From contig JAFSJW010000081.1 in the NCBI GenBank assembly GCA_017449265.1, positions 1 through 58,627 on the forward strand: a stretch of DNA of 58,627 bases, given 5' to 3'. The position numbers and the translations under genes are program-made. Shown here piece after piece: positions 31,834-41,017 of this stretch. The first letter of the stretch is position 1. Each line of letters begins with the position of its first letter. The stretch comes from Treponema sp. Its GTDB lineage: Bacteria; Spirochaetota; Spirochaetia; Treponematales; Treponemataceae. The notes under the pieces are model-generated. The model made no database searches. It saw only the letters and a list, made by a program, of their open reading frames with translations, and was not told where the DNA came from.

Positions 31834-32880
31834 CTAACTGTTCAGGTTATTGAATATTTCACGCTCCGAAGAAATGTTCCTGAAAAGCTCGAATGATTTT
31901 CCCGCACCGAGCGCGACGCTTTCAAGCGGATTATCAACGACGAAGGTATGAACGCCTGTTTCTTTTGAAATGAGCTTTGAAAGACCTTTGAGAAGGCTTC
32001 CGCCTCCTGCCATTACAATTCCGCGCTCAACGATATCGGCGGCAAGCTCCGGCGGCGTCTCATGGAACACTTTCTTGATTTCCTCAACGACCTGGTTTAC
32101 AGGAACTTCAAGAGCCTTTCTGATTTCATCACTTCCAATCTCTTTTCGCTGCGGAAGTCCGGTAATTTTGTCAGTTCCCCTGACCTCCATCTTTTTCTCG
32201 ACATCTTTGTCCTCGTCCTGCCCGACATTTCCAATCTCAATCTTAAGGCGTTCTGCAGTAGAAAGTCCAATCCTAAGACCGAACTTGTCAAGAACATGGT
32301 TAACGATAGCCTCATCGAATTTGTCGCCGCCGACGCGGATAGAGCTTGTTACGACCATGCCGCCAAGAGAAATTACGCTTACTTCTGTAGTACCGCCGCC
32401 GATGTCACAAATCATGTGACCAGCAGGCTCGTCAATCCTGATGTCCGCCCCGATTGCGGCTGCAAGGGACTCTTCTATAACATCAACTTCCTTTGCGCCA
32501 GCTTTGAGCGCAGCCTCGATACAAGCCCTTCGCTCAACCTGAGTGATGCACGATGGAATTCCTATCTTCATTCTAGTCGATTTGAAAAACTGGTTCTTTT
32601 TCACGACTTTTGATATGAAATATTTTATCATCTTCTCGGTGCTTTCAAGGTCAGCAATTACGCCGTCCCTCAAAGGCCTGATTGCTGTAATGTTTCCAGG
32701 AGTCCTGAAAAGCATTCGTTTAGCCTCAGCCCCGACCGCGACAACCCTGTTCGTCCCCCTTTCTTTTGCGACGACAGAAGGTTCGTTGATTACGATACCT
32801 TCGCCACGGACGTAAATCAACGTATTGCAAGTTCCAAGATCAATTCCCACATCTGTGGAAAAACGGTCGAACAATCCCAT
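31834..32880 (-). CDS. mreB: Rod-shape determining actin homologue MreB
   Basis: 348 aa, normal length. Actin-fold nucleotide-binding motifs are present: VGIDLGTCNTLIYV (phosphate 1), ICDIGGGTTEVSVISLGG (phosphate 2) and IVMAGGGSLLKGL (adenosine site), with VIEESLAAAIGA between them. It polymerises along the inner membrane and positions the elongation machinery. The N-terminal MGLFDRFS may serve as the membrane-binding helix. It lies 14 bases after the TPR gene in the same transcript. Confidence 0.96.
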   Translation of the reverse strand: MGLFDRFSTDVGIDLGTCNTLIYVRGEGIVINEPSVVAKERGTNRVVAVGAEAKRMLFRTPGNITAIRPLRDGVIADLESTEKMIKYFISKVVKKNQFFKSTRMKIGIPSCITQVERRACIEAALKAGAKEVDVIEESLAAAIGADIRIDEPAGHMICDIGGGTTEVSVISLGGMVVTSSIRVGGDKFDEAIVNHVLDKFGLRIGLSTAERLKIEIGNVGQDEDKDVEKKMEVRGTDKITGLPQRKEIGSDEIRKALEVPVNQVVEEIKKVFHETPPELAADIVERGIVMAGGGSLLKGLSKLISKETGVHTFVVDNPLESVALGAGKSFELFRNISSEREIFNNLNS

Positions 32881-32894
32881 AATTTATCCCCTTA

Positions 32895-33836
32895 CTATTT
32901 GTATTCGGCTATTTTTTTCAAAGCACCAGGATGGTTGCTCTGATTTTTCAATGCGGCCCTCCACTCCGAGCGAGCCTTAACCAAATCACCCTGCTTTTCA
33001 TATATTATACCCAGATTATAGTGTGCGTCAGCAAGATGAACCTCTTTTCCAATCAAAAAATTGAATTCTTCCTCAGCTTTATCATATTTTTCCTGCTCAA
33101 TATAAATTTCGCCTAGCAAAAGATGATTTTTTATTTCAATCTGCTCGTCCTTGCAATTCTGGGAGATTCTGTGAAGATACTGTTCTGCCGCCTGATTCTG
33201 ATTTACCTTCCTGTACTGCTCGGCGATTGAAAGCAAAAGGGTGTCGGACTCGCGCAATATCAACGCTTCCGTAAAATAAGATATGCTTTCGTGATGCATC
33301 CCTAAATCCGCGTACATAAGCCCCAGAAATTCAGGAACATCATCAGATTTATATCCGTCCTCAATCGATTTCAAAAGATAATATACTGCCAAATCGGCGT
33401 AATAATATGAAGAAGTATATAGATTCCTGTAAAAATAGATTTTTCCCAGCATATATTCCAGCTGCGGAATGTTTTTTTTCTTAGCGTATATGAGCGCAAT
33501 CCTGATATTGAAAACGGCCTCGTCAAGATAATCTTGTGCCAGCATCAGGTCGGTTTCTGCCAGCGCAAGATAAAACGCAGAGAAACCGTGAAGCGTCAGT
33601 GCGAAATAATCAAATTTCTTTTTATACAAAACCTCTGAACTTAAATCGTATACGCGCTTATAGTCATAATTTTTCCAGCTTGAATTAAGAGAAAAAGAGT
33701 TTGCCTTGCCGTAAAATTTTGAATCAACAATAAAACGGACAAAATAAAAACAAAGCGAAATGACAAGGACAGCAGAAAAAACAACGACTATCCTTTTTAT
33801 TACACTTTTCTGTCTGTAAAAAACAAATTTTCCCAT
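32895..33836 (-). CDS. Membrane-anchored TPR protein at the head of the mre operon
   Basis: 313 aa. A single membrane helix at about 15-33 (VVVFSAVLVISLCFYFVRF) is followed by at least four TPR units, the clearest being HESISYFTEALI, AAEQYLHRISQ, YDKAEEEFNFLI and ADAHYNLGIIYEKQGDLVKARSEWRAAL. TPRs bind partner proteins, so an adaptor for the Rod complex is plausible from position alone; this is inference. Its ATG is only 17 bases after the 3' end of rnpB, so it may rely on transcription through or right behind that RNA. Confidence 0.75.
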   Translation of the reverse strand: MGKFVFYRQKSVIKRIVVVFSAVLVISLCFYFVRFIVDSKFYGKANSFSLNSSWKNYDYKRVYDLSSEVLYKKKFDYFALTLHGFSAFYLALAETDLMLAQDYLDEAVFNIRIALIYAKKKNIPQLEYMLGKIYFYRNLYTSSYYYADLAVYYLLKSIEDGYKSDDVPEFLGLMYADLGMHHESISYFTEALILRESDTLLLSIAEQYRKVNQNQAAEQYLHRISQNCKDEQIEIKNHLLLGEIYIEQEKYDKAEEEFNFLIGKEVHLADAHYNLGIIYEKQGDLVKARSEWRAALKNQSNHPGALKKIAEYK

Positions 33837-33853
33837 AAAGCAAACAAAAAAAA

Positions 33854-34210
33854 CAGAAAAAATAATAAGCCGAGTTCTGTATTAAGTAATCATCTATCCA
33901 TGCCGAATGTTACCATCCGGCTATAGCAGTCTACCCGCGGTGCCTACGCCTGGACTGCAACCACCGCTGCTTGACTTTGCTTCAAAAGAGGTTTGCCTTG
34001 CCAGAAATGTTACCATTTCCGCGGTAGTCTCTTACACTGCCTTTTCACCCTTACCTGCCGAAAAGCAGGCGGTATATTCTCTGTGGCACTTTCTGTCAGA
34101 ATAAAATTCTGCCCGGTTATTACCCGGCTTTTTGTCCAGTGAAGCTCGGACTTTCCTCACCGACAGGAAATTTCATTATTTCCTGCCAGCACGATTACAT
34201 ATTTTTTCTG
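33854..34210 (-). ncRNA. rnpB: RNase P RNA, catalytic subunit
   Basis: Minus strand. The universal 5' block GAGGAAAGTCCGAGCTTC (about 34160-34143) and the 3' block AGAACTCGGCTTAT (about 33879-33866) are present, along with the AAGGGTGAAAAGGCAGTG core segment and GCGGGTAGACTGC near the 3' end. The ends were set from an 11-bp P1 helix: CAGAAAAAATA at 34210-34200 pairs perfectly with TATTTTTTCTG at 33864-33854. The length of about 357 is normal for a bacterial type A molecule. It cleaves the 5' leader from tRNA precursors. Placed between the zinc-ribbon gene and the mre operon. Confidence 0.95.
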
Positions 34211-34220
34211 AAAATAAACA

Positions 34221-34261
34221 AAACAAAAAAAGAACAAGAACCGAAAAAAAGATTCTTGTCC
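34221..34261 (-). terminator. Terminator after the zinc-ribbon gene
   Basis: Minus strand: GGACAAGAA (34261-34253) pairs with TTCTTGTTC (34240-34232, one G-T), followed by seven T. It separates the zinc-ribbon gene from rnpB. Confidence 0.7.
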
Positions 34262-34270
34262 TCTCAAAAA

Positions 34271-35161
34271 CTAATCGTCAAGCCCATTCACGAACGACTT
34301 GTCGCTCTCGTCACCGAACGGAGATTCCTCAGAAGTCTCTTCATCCTCCTCAAGCATATCCTCGTCCTCCATAAGCTCGTCGTCATCGTCAACAAGGCTT
34401 CCGGTATCATCACTAGGAATATACCTGTCCTCATCCCCGTCCTCAGACTCCTGATAGAAGAGAATGCGGCTGCAATACGGGCAGAACAGAACTTTCTCAC
34501 CGTCACGAACCTCATTAGCGAACTGAGCCGGAAGAATCATGTGGCAGCCCATACAAACGCCACGCTCAACGGCAACGATACCCTCGCTATTGCGCTTTAT
34601 GATCCTCTGGAATTTATAGACAATTTCAGGGTCTTCCTTATTAAGGTCAGGCACAATTGATTCCTCTTTCTCTTTGAGTTCGTCAAGCTGGCTCTTGTAT
34701 TCGGCAACCTGCCCCTCAAGAGCATCCCTCTTTGACTTAAGCTCAGAATCAAGAGAAGCGATTGTTTCCTCATCAATTTTAAGGCTCTCGTACAAATCCT
34801 CACGCCTTTTTTCCTCTTTCAGAAGCTCAGCACGGACATTCGCCTCTTTTTCCTTAGCCTCGGTAATCTGCTTGTCCAAAGCCTCGTACTCGCGGTGCGT
34901 AGAAATCTCATCCATGTTGCGCTCGCCAGTTTCCCTCGATGTTACAGCAGCGTTAAGCTCTTCCTTAAGGTGTACGATTGACTTTTTTATTTCTTCATAA
35001 ACGGAATTCTTCTCGATATATTCTTTTCTCAGACGAGAAAGCAGCTCTTCCTGAGAATCCAGCTGTCTCGGAGACTCTTCGATTTTTTCTTCGAGAACAT
35101 ATTTCTCTGCGAGAACATCCTGAAGCTCTTTTAGTTTATCAAAAATCTCTGTATTTTCCAT
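34271..35161 (-). CDS. Coiled-coil protein with C4 zinc ribbon (DUF164/CT398-like)
   Basis: 296 aa. Residues 1-175 are an almost continuous charged coiled coil (ELQDVLAEKYVLEEKIEE ... HREYEALDKQI), the typical start of this family. A C4 zinc ribbon follows: CMGCHMILP at about 206 and CPYCSRILFY at about 230. The final 55 residues are an acidic tail (DDDDELMEDEDMLEEDEE) not normal for the family. Members are thought to bind nucleic acid or act in chaperone-like roles; function is not settled. Its location just upstream of rnpB recurs in other bacteria. The start has GGGG before ATG. Confidence 0.82.
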   Translation of the reverse strand: MENTEIFDKLKELQDVLAEKYVLEEKIEESPRQLDSQEELLSRLRKEYIEKNSVYEEIKKSIVHLKEELNAAVTSRETGERNMDEISTHREYEALDKQITEAKEKEANVRAELLKEEKRREDLYESLKIDEETIASLDSELKSKRDALEGQVAEYKSQLDELKEKEESIVPDLNKEDPEIVYKFQRIIKRNSEGIVAVERGVCMGCHMILPAQFANEVRDGEKVLFCPYCSRILFYQESEDGDEDRYIPSDDTGSLVDDDDELMEDEDMLEEDEETSEESPFGDESDKSFVNGLDD

Positions 35162-35235
35162 GATAAAACCCCAATATAAAGTAATTTGATATTATATAGA
35201 AATATTTCAATTTTGTCCACAATTCAAATTAAATC

Positions 35236-35263
35236 TTGCAATTAAAAAAAAGTATGATAAAAT
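35236..35263 (+). promoter_or_regulatory. Promoter of the TRAP-type lipoprotein gene
   Basis: TTGCAA (35236-35241), 16-base spacer ending TGA, then TAAAAT (35258-35263), giving an extended -10 (TGATAAAAT). GAGG precedes ATG 35298. Confidence 0.55.
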
Positions 35264-35297
35264 CAGAGCATTACAAAAAGTTTTGAGGTTATAAACC

Positions 35298-36308
35298 ATG
35301 ATAAAAAAATCAGCATTAATTTTGGCAACAGTACCTTTCGTCCTTTTTGCATCATGCAGAAAGGAAACTCCTGTCAAAGCGAAAGAAAGTCCGCTAAAGC
35401 TTTTCATGGCGGAAGTAAACCATGAGGATTCAATATGCGGAAAAATGGATCTGGCGTTCAAGCAGAAAGTCGAGGAGCTTTCGGACGGAAAAATCCTGAT
35501 AGACTTAAAATGTTCTGGCATTCTTGGCGATGAAGCTCAGGTTATGAAAATACTCCAGTCTGAAACCCCGACGATTCATCTGGCACGAATTTCCGCAAGT
35601 CTCGCAAAATACGGCGGAAAAAAATCAAAGCTCCTTTCGATTCCGTTCACTTTCTCAAACGCAGAGCATTTCTGGCAATTCGCATCATCGGATATAGCCA
35701 AGGAAATCATCAACGAGCCTTACGAGCTGAAGCTTGGTATGCGCGGGCTTTTCTACGGCGAGGAAGGATTCAGACATTTTTTCAGCACGGAGGAAATCAG
35801 CGGCATAGCCGACATGAAAGGAAAGAAAACAAGAGTGTCCGGACAAGTCCTGACCGATTTGGCAAAGTCACTGGGCGCAGAACCTGTTGAGATTCCTTTT
35901 ACCAATATATTTGTTTCCTTGCAGACAGGAAAAATCGATGTGGCGGAGCAGCCGCTGTCAAACTACCTTGCGGATAACTTCCATAAAGCCGCGCCGTACA
36001 TAATCCTTGACGGTCATATGCTCGGCACGGTTCAGGTCGTCATAAGCTCAAAAACATGGGACTCGCTCACCGAAAAGCAGCAGCGAATCCTGACGGCAGC
36101 AGGAAAATATGCATCGGACTACTGCAGGAAAATCGCCGCTGAGTCAGAGGAGAAAATTAAAGCGCAGCTTACGGCTGAGGGCGTAAAGATAACAACCGTT
36201 GACGACATATCACCGTGGCAGGAGGCGTGCAGGAAAATGATTTCTGAGTCTTCCAAGGACTACCCGGAGCTTTACGAAAAAATCCTGAAACTCAACAGCC
36301 AGCATTGA
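35298..36308 (+). CDS. TRAP-family solute-binding lipoprotein (DctP-like), orphan
   Basis: 336 aa. The signal peptide ends in the lipobox LFASC (Cys about 20), so the protein is lipid-anchored, unusual for DctP proteins. The mature part follows the DctP pattern: FKQKVEELSDGKILIDLKCSGILGDEAQVMKILQSETP, the GLFYGEEGFRHFF segment, MKGKKTRVSG with the substrate-binding Arg, and QTGKIDVAEQPLSNY. Such proteins bind organic acids. No DctQ/DctM membrane subunits are adjacent. The next gene is a membrane diguanylate cyclase, so it might act as a ligand sensor component; that is inference. Confidence 0.8.
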   Translation: MIKKSALILATVPFVLFASCRKETPVKAKESPLKLFMAEVNHEDSICGKMDLAFKQKVEELSDGKILIDLKCSGILGDEAQVMKILQSETPTIHLARISASLAKYGGKKSKLLSIPFTFSNAEHFWQFASSDIAKEIINEPYELKLGMRGLFYGEEGFRHFFSTEEISGIADMKGKKTRVSGQVLTDLAKSLGAEPVEIPFTNIFVSLQTGKIDVAEQPLSNYLADNFHKAAPYIILDGHMLGTVQVVISSKTWDSLTEKQQRILTAAGKYASDYCRKIAAESEEKIKAQLTAEGVKITTVDDISPWQEACRKMISESSKDYPELYEKILKLNSQH

Positions 36309-36381
36309 TTGCACAGTCGTTTTGCCTGAAAGCAAATAGTTTGTTGCGTACGATACCGGGCTGAAACGAAGCGGCAACCAC

Positions 36382-36414
36382 CATTGATGCGATGTCTTCG
36401 GCTTCGCATCAATG
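36382..36414. repeat. 11-bp perfect inverted repeat
   Basis: CATTGATGCGA (36382-36392) and TCGCATCAATG (36404-36414) flank an 11-base loop. No T-run follows, so termination is uncertain. Located between the TRAP-type gene and the diguanylate cyclase gene. Confidence 0.6.
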
Positions 36415-36494
36415 TGATTTGTCAAACCCCAACTACCGTTTTCATTCTTTTTCGATATTTCCTCTAATATTAACATTCGTTTTCCGATAATCAA

Positions 36495-37967
36495 ATGAAT
36501 AAGAAAATAGACCTGTTCGGAAACTCTTTAAGTTTACGAACACATCTAATTATGGGGAATCGAAATATGCCAGAAGAAACTACCGAAATCAGGCAACATA
36601 TCATAGAAGACGATAAAATCACCGGTATCAACATAAACCTTCTCACGACATTTTTCATAGTAATAACAGCAATCGTGTTTTTTTTCGTACTATTTATATC
36701 AAACGGCGTTATGAAAAGATTCAATGCCGTAGAGGATGCGATTGGCAAATTCATAATCTGCGAGCAAAGCTCAAAAATCATAAAAGACTCAGCTAACTTC
36801 CTTACAGAGCAGGCAAGGCTTTTCGTTCTGAACGGTGCCCCTGAGTATGCTTATGAATATTTGAAAGAAAAGAATGTGACGAAAAGAAGGGTCCTTGCTT
36901 TCACAGAGCTGCAGAACGCATGTTCTGAGCAGGACCTTGCGTACCAGCGGCTTCAAATCGCAATCGAACAGTCAGAAAGTCTTATCAATATAGAAACTTA
37001 TGCGATAAAGCTCGGCTACGAGGCCAAGAAAGACTCAATCAGCGATATTCCTGACGAAATAAAGGATTTTCCTCTCAAAGAAAGCGACAGAAAACTTTCA
37101 AAAAAAGAACTGGAAAATGCGGCTCTTGAGATGCTTTTCGGAGAAGGATACCTTCTTTACAAGACACGCGTAAACGAAAACTGCAACCTGACAGTAACAA
37201 GCATTGAGGAAGAAATCCAGAGAAACCTCCAGATAAACTCAACGGATTTGGGAGAGTATCTGCAAAGGCTGCGTTTTCTCTTTTTCGTACTGCTCGTCAT
37301 AACGGCATTCATTTTCTTTGCGATGGCATATTTTGTCCTTCACCCGCTCAAAAACTTCCTGAATTCGATAAAGAAAGACGAAAAACTGAATGTAATCGGC
37401 TCAACGGAATTCAAATATCTTGCTAAGACTTACAACGAGATTTACGAAGTAAAGGCAAAGAACGAGAAAAAGCTTATACTCAAGGCAGAATACGACAGTC
37501 TGACAGGGATTCTGAACAGGCGCGCGTTCGACAATTTGTGCCTGAATTCTGCAGAGCAGCAGAAACCAATCGCGCTTCTTCTTATCGATATAGATAATTT
37601 CAAGCACATAAACGACACATACGGACACGCAGGCGGTGACACTGCGCTTAAAGAGCTTGCACGCATACTGCAGAACACTTTCAGGAAAGACGACTATATT
37701 GCCCGCATTGGCGGAGATGAATTTGCGGCAATTCTGCCTAACTACAAAATCTCGTCGAACGAAACGATAATCAGGAAAATCGAATCTGTAAACGAGCAGC
37801 TTGCAAATATGAAAGACGGCATAAAGACTGTTTCAATAAGTGTTGGCGGAGCTTTCTCACCTACAGGCTACGACGAGGAGCTGTACAAGCGGGCCGACAA
37901 AGCGCTTTACAAGACAAAGGAGCTTGGAAAGCGCGGATGCAGTTTCTATACGGAAGATTTGGGCTGA
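36495..37967 (+). CDS. Membrane-bound diguanylate cyclase (GGDEF)
   Basis: 490 aa. Two membrane helices (about 48-72 and 261-281) enclose a helical sensor region of about 190 residues outside the cytoplasm. A HAMP-like linker (about 282-325) leads into a GGDEF domain with the intact active site GGDEF (406-410) and an I-site RKDD (397-400) five residues upstream. It should make cyclic di-GMP from two GTP and be product-inhibited. No EAL or HD-GYP domain is present. The first ATG (36495) lacks a ribosome site; ATG codons at 36552 and 36567 are alternatives that would shorten the cytoplasmic N-terminus. Confidence 0.88.
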   Translation: MNKKIDLFGNSLSLRTHLIMGNRNMPEETTEIRQHIIEDDKITGININLLTTFFIVITAIVFFFVLFISNGVMKRFNAVEDAIGKFIICEQSSKIIKDSANFLTEQARLFVLNGAPEYAYEYLKEKNVTKRRVLAFTELQNACSEQDLAYQRLQIAIEQSESLINIETYAIKLGYEAKKDSISDIPDEIKDFPLKESDRKLSKKELENAALEMLFGEGYLLYKTRVNENCNLTVTSIEEEIQRNLQINSTDLGEYLQRLRFLFFVLLVITAFIFFAMAYFVLHPLKNFLNSIKKDEKLNVIGSTEFKYLAKTYNEIYEVKAKNEKKLILKAEYDSLTGILNRRAFDNLCLNSAEQQKPIALLLIDIDNFKHINDTYGHAGGDTALKELARILQNTFRKDDYIARIGGDEFAAILPNYKISSNETIIRKIESVNEQLANMKDGIKTVSISVGGAFSPTGYDEELYKRADKALYKTKELGKRGCSFYTEDLG

Positions 37968-37973
37968 GCTGGT

Positions 37974-39209
37974 ATGTCACATATTGTTACTATAGAAAAA
38001 ATGGTCGCAGGCGGGGACTGCATGACAAAAATCCAAGGAAAGAATGTTTTCGTTCCTTATGCGATTCCAGGGGAAAAAGTTTCGGTAGATATAACTAAAT
38101 CTTTCCGCGACTATGACCTTGCCGAGATAAGAGAAATAATCGAGCCGTCCGCGCATAGGGCAAAGCCATTCTGCCCGCTCTACGGAAAATGCGGCGGGTG
38201 CAATATGCAGCACATTGATTTCGACTACCAGATTGAGCTTAGGAAGGGAATTCTGAGGGATTCTTTTGTGCGGGAGGGGCTGAAAGTTCCGGAGATTGAG
38301 GTAGTTTCAGGCGCAGAGAAAGGCTACCGCTCAAGAATCCAGCTTACGGACGGCGGCTTCAACGAAAAAGGCTCCGGCTCAGTCGTTCGCATCGACTTCT
38401 GCCCCGTCGCCACAGAAGAAATAAACTCGTACCTTGCGAAAACTCCATGGAACGAACGCCCGGCAGGAAGAACGCATATTTTCGGCGACAGGCGCGTTCT
38501 GGGGGAGAACCATGTAATAATCGCCGATGAAAAAGACAAGTCCCAGGCTCAGGAAAAAATCATCGGGGAAAGCAAGAAAAAATCAAGGCTGAAAGTAAAA
38601 AAGAACACTTACTTCAAGGGAAGCGTTCAGGACGAAAAAAACTTATGCTCAGTCGAGCTTCTCGGAAAAAGAATTGATTTCGATACGCGCGGATTCTTCC
38701 AGTCGAACCTTGAGGTGCTTGAAAAATCAATCGGTAAAATAATGCTCAACACAGGCGGAAAAAATGTCCTGGATATGTACGCTGGCTGCGGGACATTCTC
38801 CGTCTTTTTGTCCGATATTTTCGAGAAGACCACGCTCGTGGAGCATAACAGGGACGCGATTGTTTTCGCAGAAAAAAACCTGCTCGGAAAAAAGCACGAA
38901 AGCTACGGTCAGAGCGGAGAAAAATGGGTTTCCGACAACGCCCCGAAGATTCTTTGCGACAACGGCGGATTTGACGCGGTAGTCATTGACCCGCCAAGAA
39001 GCGGAATGGAAAAAGGAGTGCGCGACTGGCTTTGCAAAAACAAGACAGGGCAGATACGAAGCGTTTCATGCAACCCAAGCACGCACGCGCGCGACGCGGC
39101 TTTTCTGGTAAAATCAGGTTACTCGCTCGAAAAACTTTATCTACTTGATTTCTATCCGCAGACATCGCACATTGAAAGTCTTGCGTTTTTTGACTATTTT
39201 GATAGCTGA
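37974..39209 (+). CDS. RNA (uracil-5-)-methyltransferase, RlmD/RumA family
   Basis: 411 aa. An N-terminal TRAM domain (about 1-55, VPYAIPGEKVSVDI) is followed by a 4Fe-4S site formed by Cys 67, 73, 76 and probably 143 (CPLYGKCGGC and DFCP). The methyltransferase domain has FFQSN, the SAM-binding VLDMYAGCGTFS, VIDPPRSG and the catalytic Cys in SCNPSTHARD. It transfers a methyl group from SAM to C5 of a uridine in RNA, most likely 23S rRNA; which uridine cannot be told. It starts six bases after the diguanylate cyclase gene. Confidence 0.9.
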   Translation: MSHIVTIEKMVAGGDCMTKIQGKNVFVPYAIPGEKVSVDITKSFRDYDLAEIREIIEPSAHRAKPFCPLYGKCGGCNMQHIDFDYQIELRKGILRDSFVREGLKVPEIEVVSGAEKGYRSRIQLTDGGFNEKGSGSVVRIDFCPVATEEINSYLAKTPWNERPAGRTHIFGDRRVLGENHVIIADEKDKSQAQEKIIGESKKKSRLKVKKNTYFKGSVQDEKNLCSVELLGKRIDFDTRGFFQSNLEVLEKSIGKIMLNTGGKNVLDMYAGCGTFSVFLSDIFEKTTLVEHNRDAIVFAEKNLLGKKHESYGQSGEKWVSDNAPKILCDNGGFDAVVIDPPRSGMEKGVRDWLCKNKTGQIRSVSCNPSTHARDAAFLVKSGYSLEKLYLLDFYPQTSHIESLAFFDYFDS

Positions 39210-39211
39210 AC

Positions 39212-40960
39212 ATGAATATAAGGAAGAAATTACTCGTTATCGGCGCATTATTCTGCCAGTTTTCTTATTCACAAACACCGCTGCGCACAATCGACTTAGC
39301 GCAAGAGCAGCCCAGCTGGACTGCGGCTCTTGGCGGAGGAGCCGTCGCACAGCCTGTAGAAACATCGTACGGAATCGCGCTTCTTAGCGAAGGCCGTATG
39401 CTAAGCGGCATAACGCAGGACGGGACTGTTATGTGGCAGAAACGGGTGCGCGGCACCCCCTCCCCGTTTATGACGGCGTTCGGGGATTTTATTTATGTCA
39501 TAACGAACTCATCGACGCTGAACCTTATGAATCCGTCAGGCGTTACGCTTTGGTCGGCAGAATGTCCGTTCCAGATTATGTCAGCCCCTGTCGTGGAAAA
39601 AGACGGGCGCGTAATCGTACAAGGGCAGACAGGGCTTGCCTGCTACGGTCTTAACGGAAAGGAAAAATGGACAATCGAAACTGACATGCAGAAAAACATA
39701 CCGCTTTGCTTTATGAACGACGGAAGCATAGTGGTGTTTCTTCTGGAAGGGGCGAACGGAAAGACTACGGCGAAGCGTTTCTCACCTTTCGGAGAATTCA
39801 TCGAAGACCTTAGGTTTGCGGGGGAAGTTTTCTGCGCGAAAACCTGCAAGGAAGGAATGATAATATCGCTCACGAACGGGGCAATAGGAATATGTTCCGT
39901 TTCAGAGGGTGAAGCTGACCAGAGCTGGGTTGTAAAATCAAAATTCTCGTCGGGAGCAGCTGCAATCGCCTACTCAGAAAAGAGCGGGAACATAGCGTTC
40001 TTCTACCAGTCGGGGTCGGAGGTCACAGCTGACATCGTAAAGGCGTCAACCGGTGAGTCCATCGTCCAGATTCCAATCGGAACGATGTCGCTTTCAGATG
40101 AGATTCAGACAAAAGCAACGACGGCTGGATTTTTCATCGCGGACACACATACGGCAGTTGAATTCAGCGAAAGCGGAACAATCTTGTGGTCGTGCGGAAT
40201 CTTTGACAAATCAAAATGGAACTATATGATTTACACGGACGACAACAGCCTTACCTTTTCTATGTCGAACTGGATAATCAACTCGTACAAAATGACGCAG
40301 AATCTTTACGCAAAAACAAAGCCCGTGTACAAGAAAACAAACGATTCGTTCGTAAAAGTCAGAACAAGGTCGGTTTTTGAGAAAGCCGCCGGATTACAGT
40401 TTTTGACGCAGGACGACATGACGGAAATCGAGAAGAAACTTGAGGAAGGCTCGTTAGGAGCAGAAGAGTCCGCGATTCTGTCAGACATAAAATCAGAAGC
40501 ATACGAGTACTTGCAATCTCTTACAACAATAGACCAGTTCGGCATTGAACCGAGTTTTTTCGGGGCAAACCCCGCATACACAGAAAAACTTATCAGAATA
40601 ATGTCAAAGACTGGGACAGCTGAATTTTCGCATATATTCGCAGAACTTTTGAAAAACGAAAAGGACAGAAATTATCTGGCTCTCATAATAAAATACGCTG
40701 GCGAACAGAAATTTGACCCTGACGGAGAAATACTATCCGCGTTCGAGTTTATAATGCAAAGGCGGTTCGTAGCGCGTGACAACGAAGTTCTAAAAAACAT
40801 ATGCGACGCAACATACGAAATATGCAGGTTCATGGGAAGACCGTCATTAATCAGGCAGGGAAAAGGAGTAATCGCGCGGCTTTTTTTCCCTCAGTACAAC
40901 CAGGCAGCGAGGGATTATGCAAGGGAAACTTTTGACAGAATTAAATATATTGAAAAATAG
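39212..40960 (+). CDS. Exported PQQ-type beta-propeller protein
   Basis: 582 aa. A Sec signal peptide (MNIRKKLLVIGALFCQFSYSQ) precedes repeated propeller blades: ITQDGTVMWQKRVRG, MNPSGVTLWSAECP, YGLNGKEKWTIE, SESGTILWSCGI, each with the W of the PQQ/quinoprotein-like blade. From about 370 the chain becomes helical, with HEAT-like stretches. It is probably periplasmic and binding rather than enzymatic, since PQQ ligands cannot be identified. It starts two bases after the methyltransferase stop and is followed by the P83/100 gene, which has its own promoter. Function unknown. Confidence 0.75.
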   Translation: MNIRKKLLVIGALFCQFSYSQTPLRTIDLAQEQPSWTAALGGGAVAQPVETSYGIALLSEGRMLSGITQDGTVMWQKRVRGTPSPFMTAFGDFIYVITNSSTLNLMNPSGVTLWSAECPFQIMSAPVVEKDGRVIVQGQTGLACYGLNGKEKWTIETDMQKNIPLCFMNDGSIVVFLLEGANGKTTAKRFSPFGEFIEDLRFAGEVFCAKTCKEGMIISLTNGAIGICSVSEGEADQSWVVKSKFSSGAAAIAYSEKSGNIAFFYQSGSEVTADIVKASTGESIVQIPIGTMSLSDEIQTKATTAGFFIADTHTAVEFSESGTILWSCGIFDKSKWNYMIYTDDNSLTFSMSNWIINSYKMTQNLYAKTKPVYKKTNDSFVKVRTRSVFEKAAGLQFLTQDDMTEIEKKLEEGSLGAEESAILSDIKSEAYEYLQSLTTIDQFGIEPSFFGANPAYTEKLIRIMSKTGTAEFSHIFAELLKNEKDRNYLALIIKYAGEQKFDPDGEILSAFEFIMQRRFVARDNEVLKNICDATYEICRFMGRPSLIRQGKGVIARLFFPQYNQAARDYARETFDRIKYIEK

Positions 40961-40977
40961 AATTATCATAAGAATTG

Positions 40978-40986
40978 TGTTATAAT
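40978..40986 (+). promoter_or_regulatory. Extended -10 promoter of the P83/100 gene
   Basis: TGTTATAAT, a perfect TGn-TATAAT element, lies 31 bases before ATG 41018. No good -35 is seen 17 bases upstream. GGAGG is the ribosome site. Confidence 0.55.
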
Positions 40987-41017
40987 ATAATCTATTATTC
41001 CTAATGGAGGATAAAAA

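Noticed and set aside
33854..34210. Protein-coding frames across the RNase P RNA
   Set aside because: The stretch has all conserved rnpB blocks and a closing P1 helix; the short frames are incidental.
36309..36494. Riboswitch before the diguanylate cyclase
   Set aside because: Only one simple hairpin is visible; no recognisable GEMM or other aptamer core.
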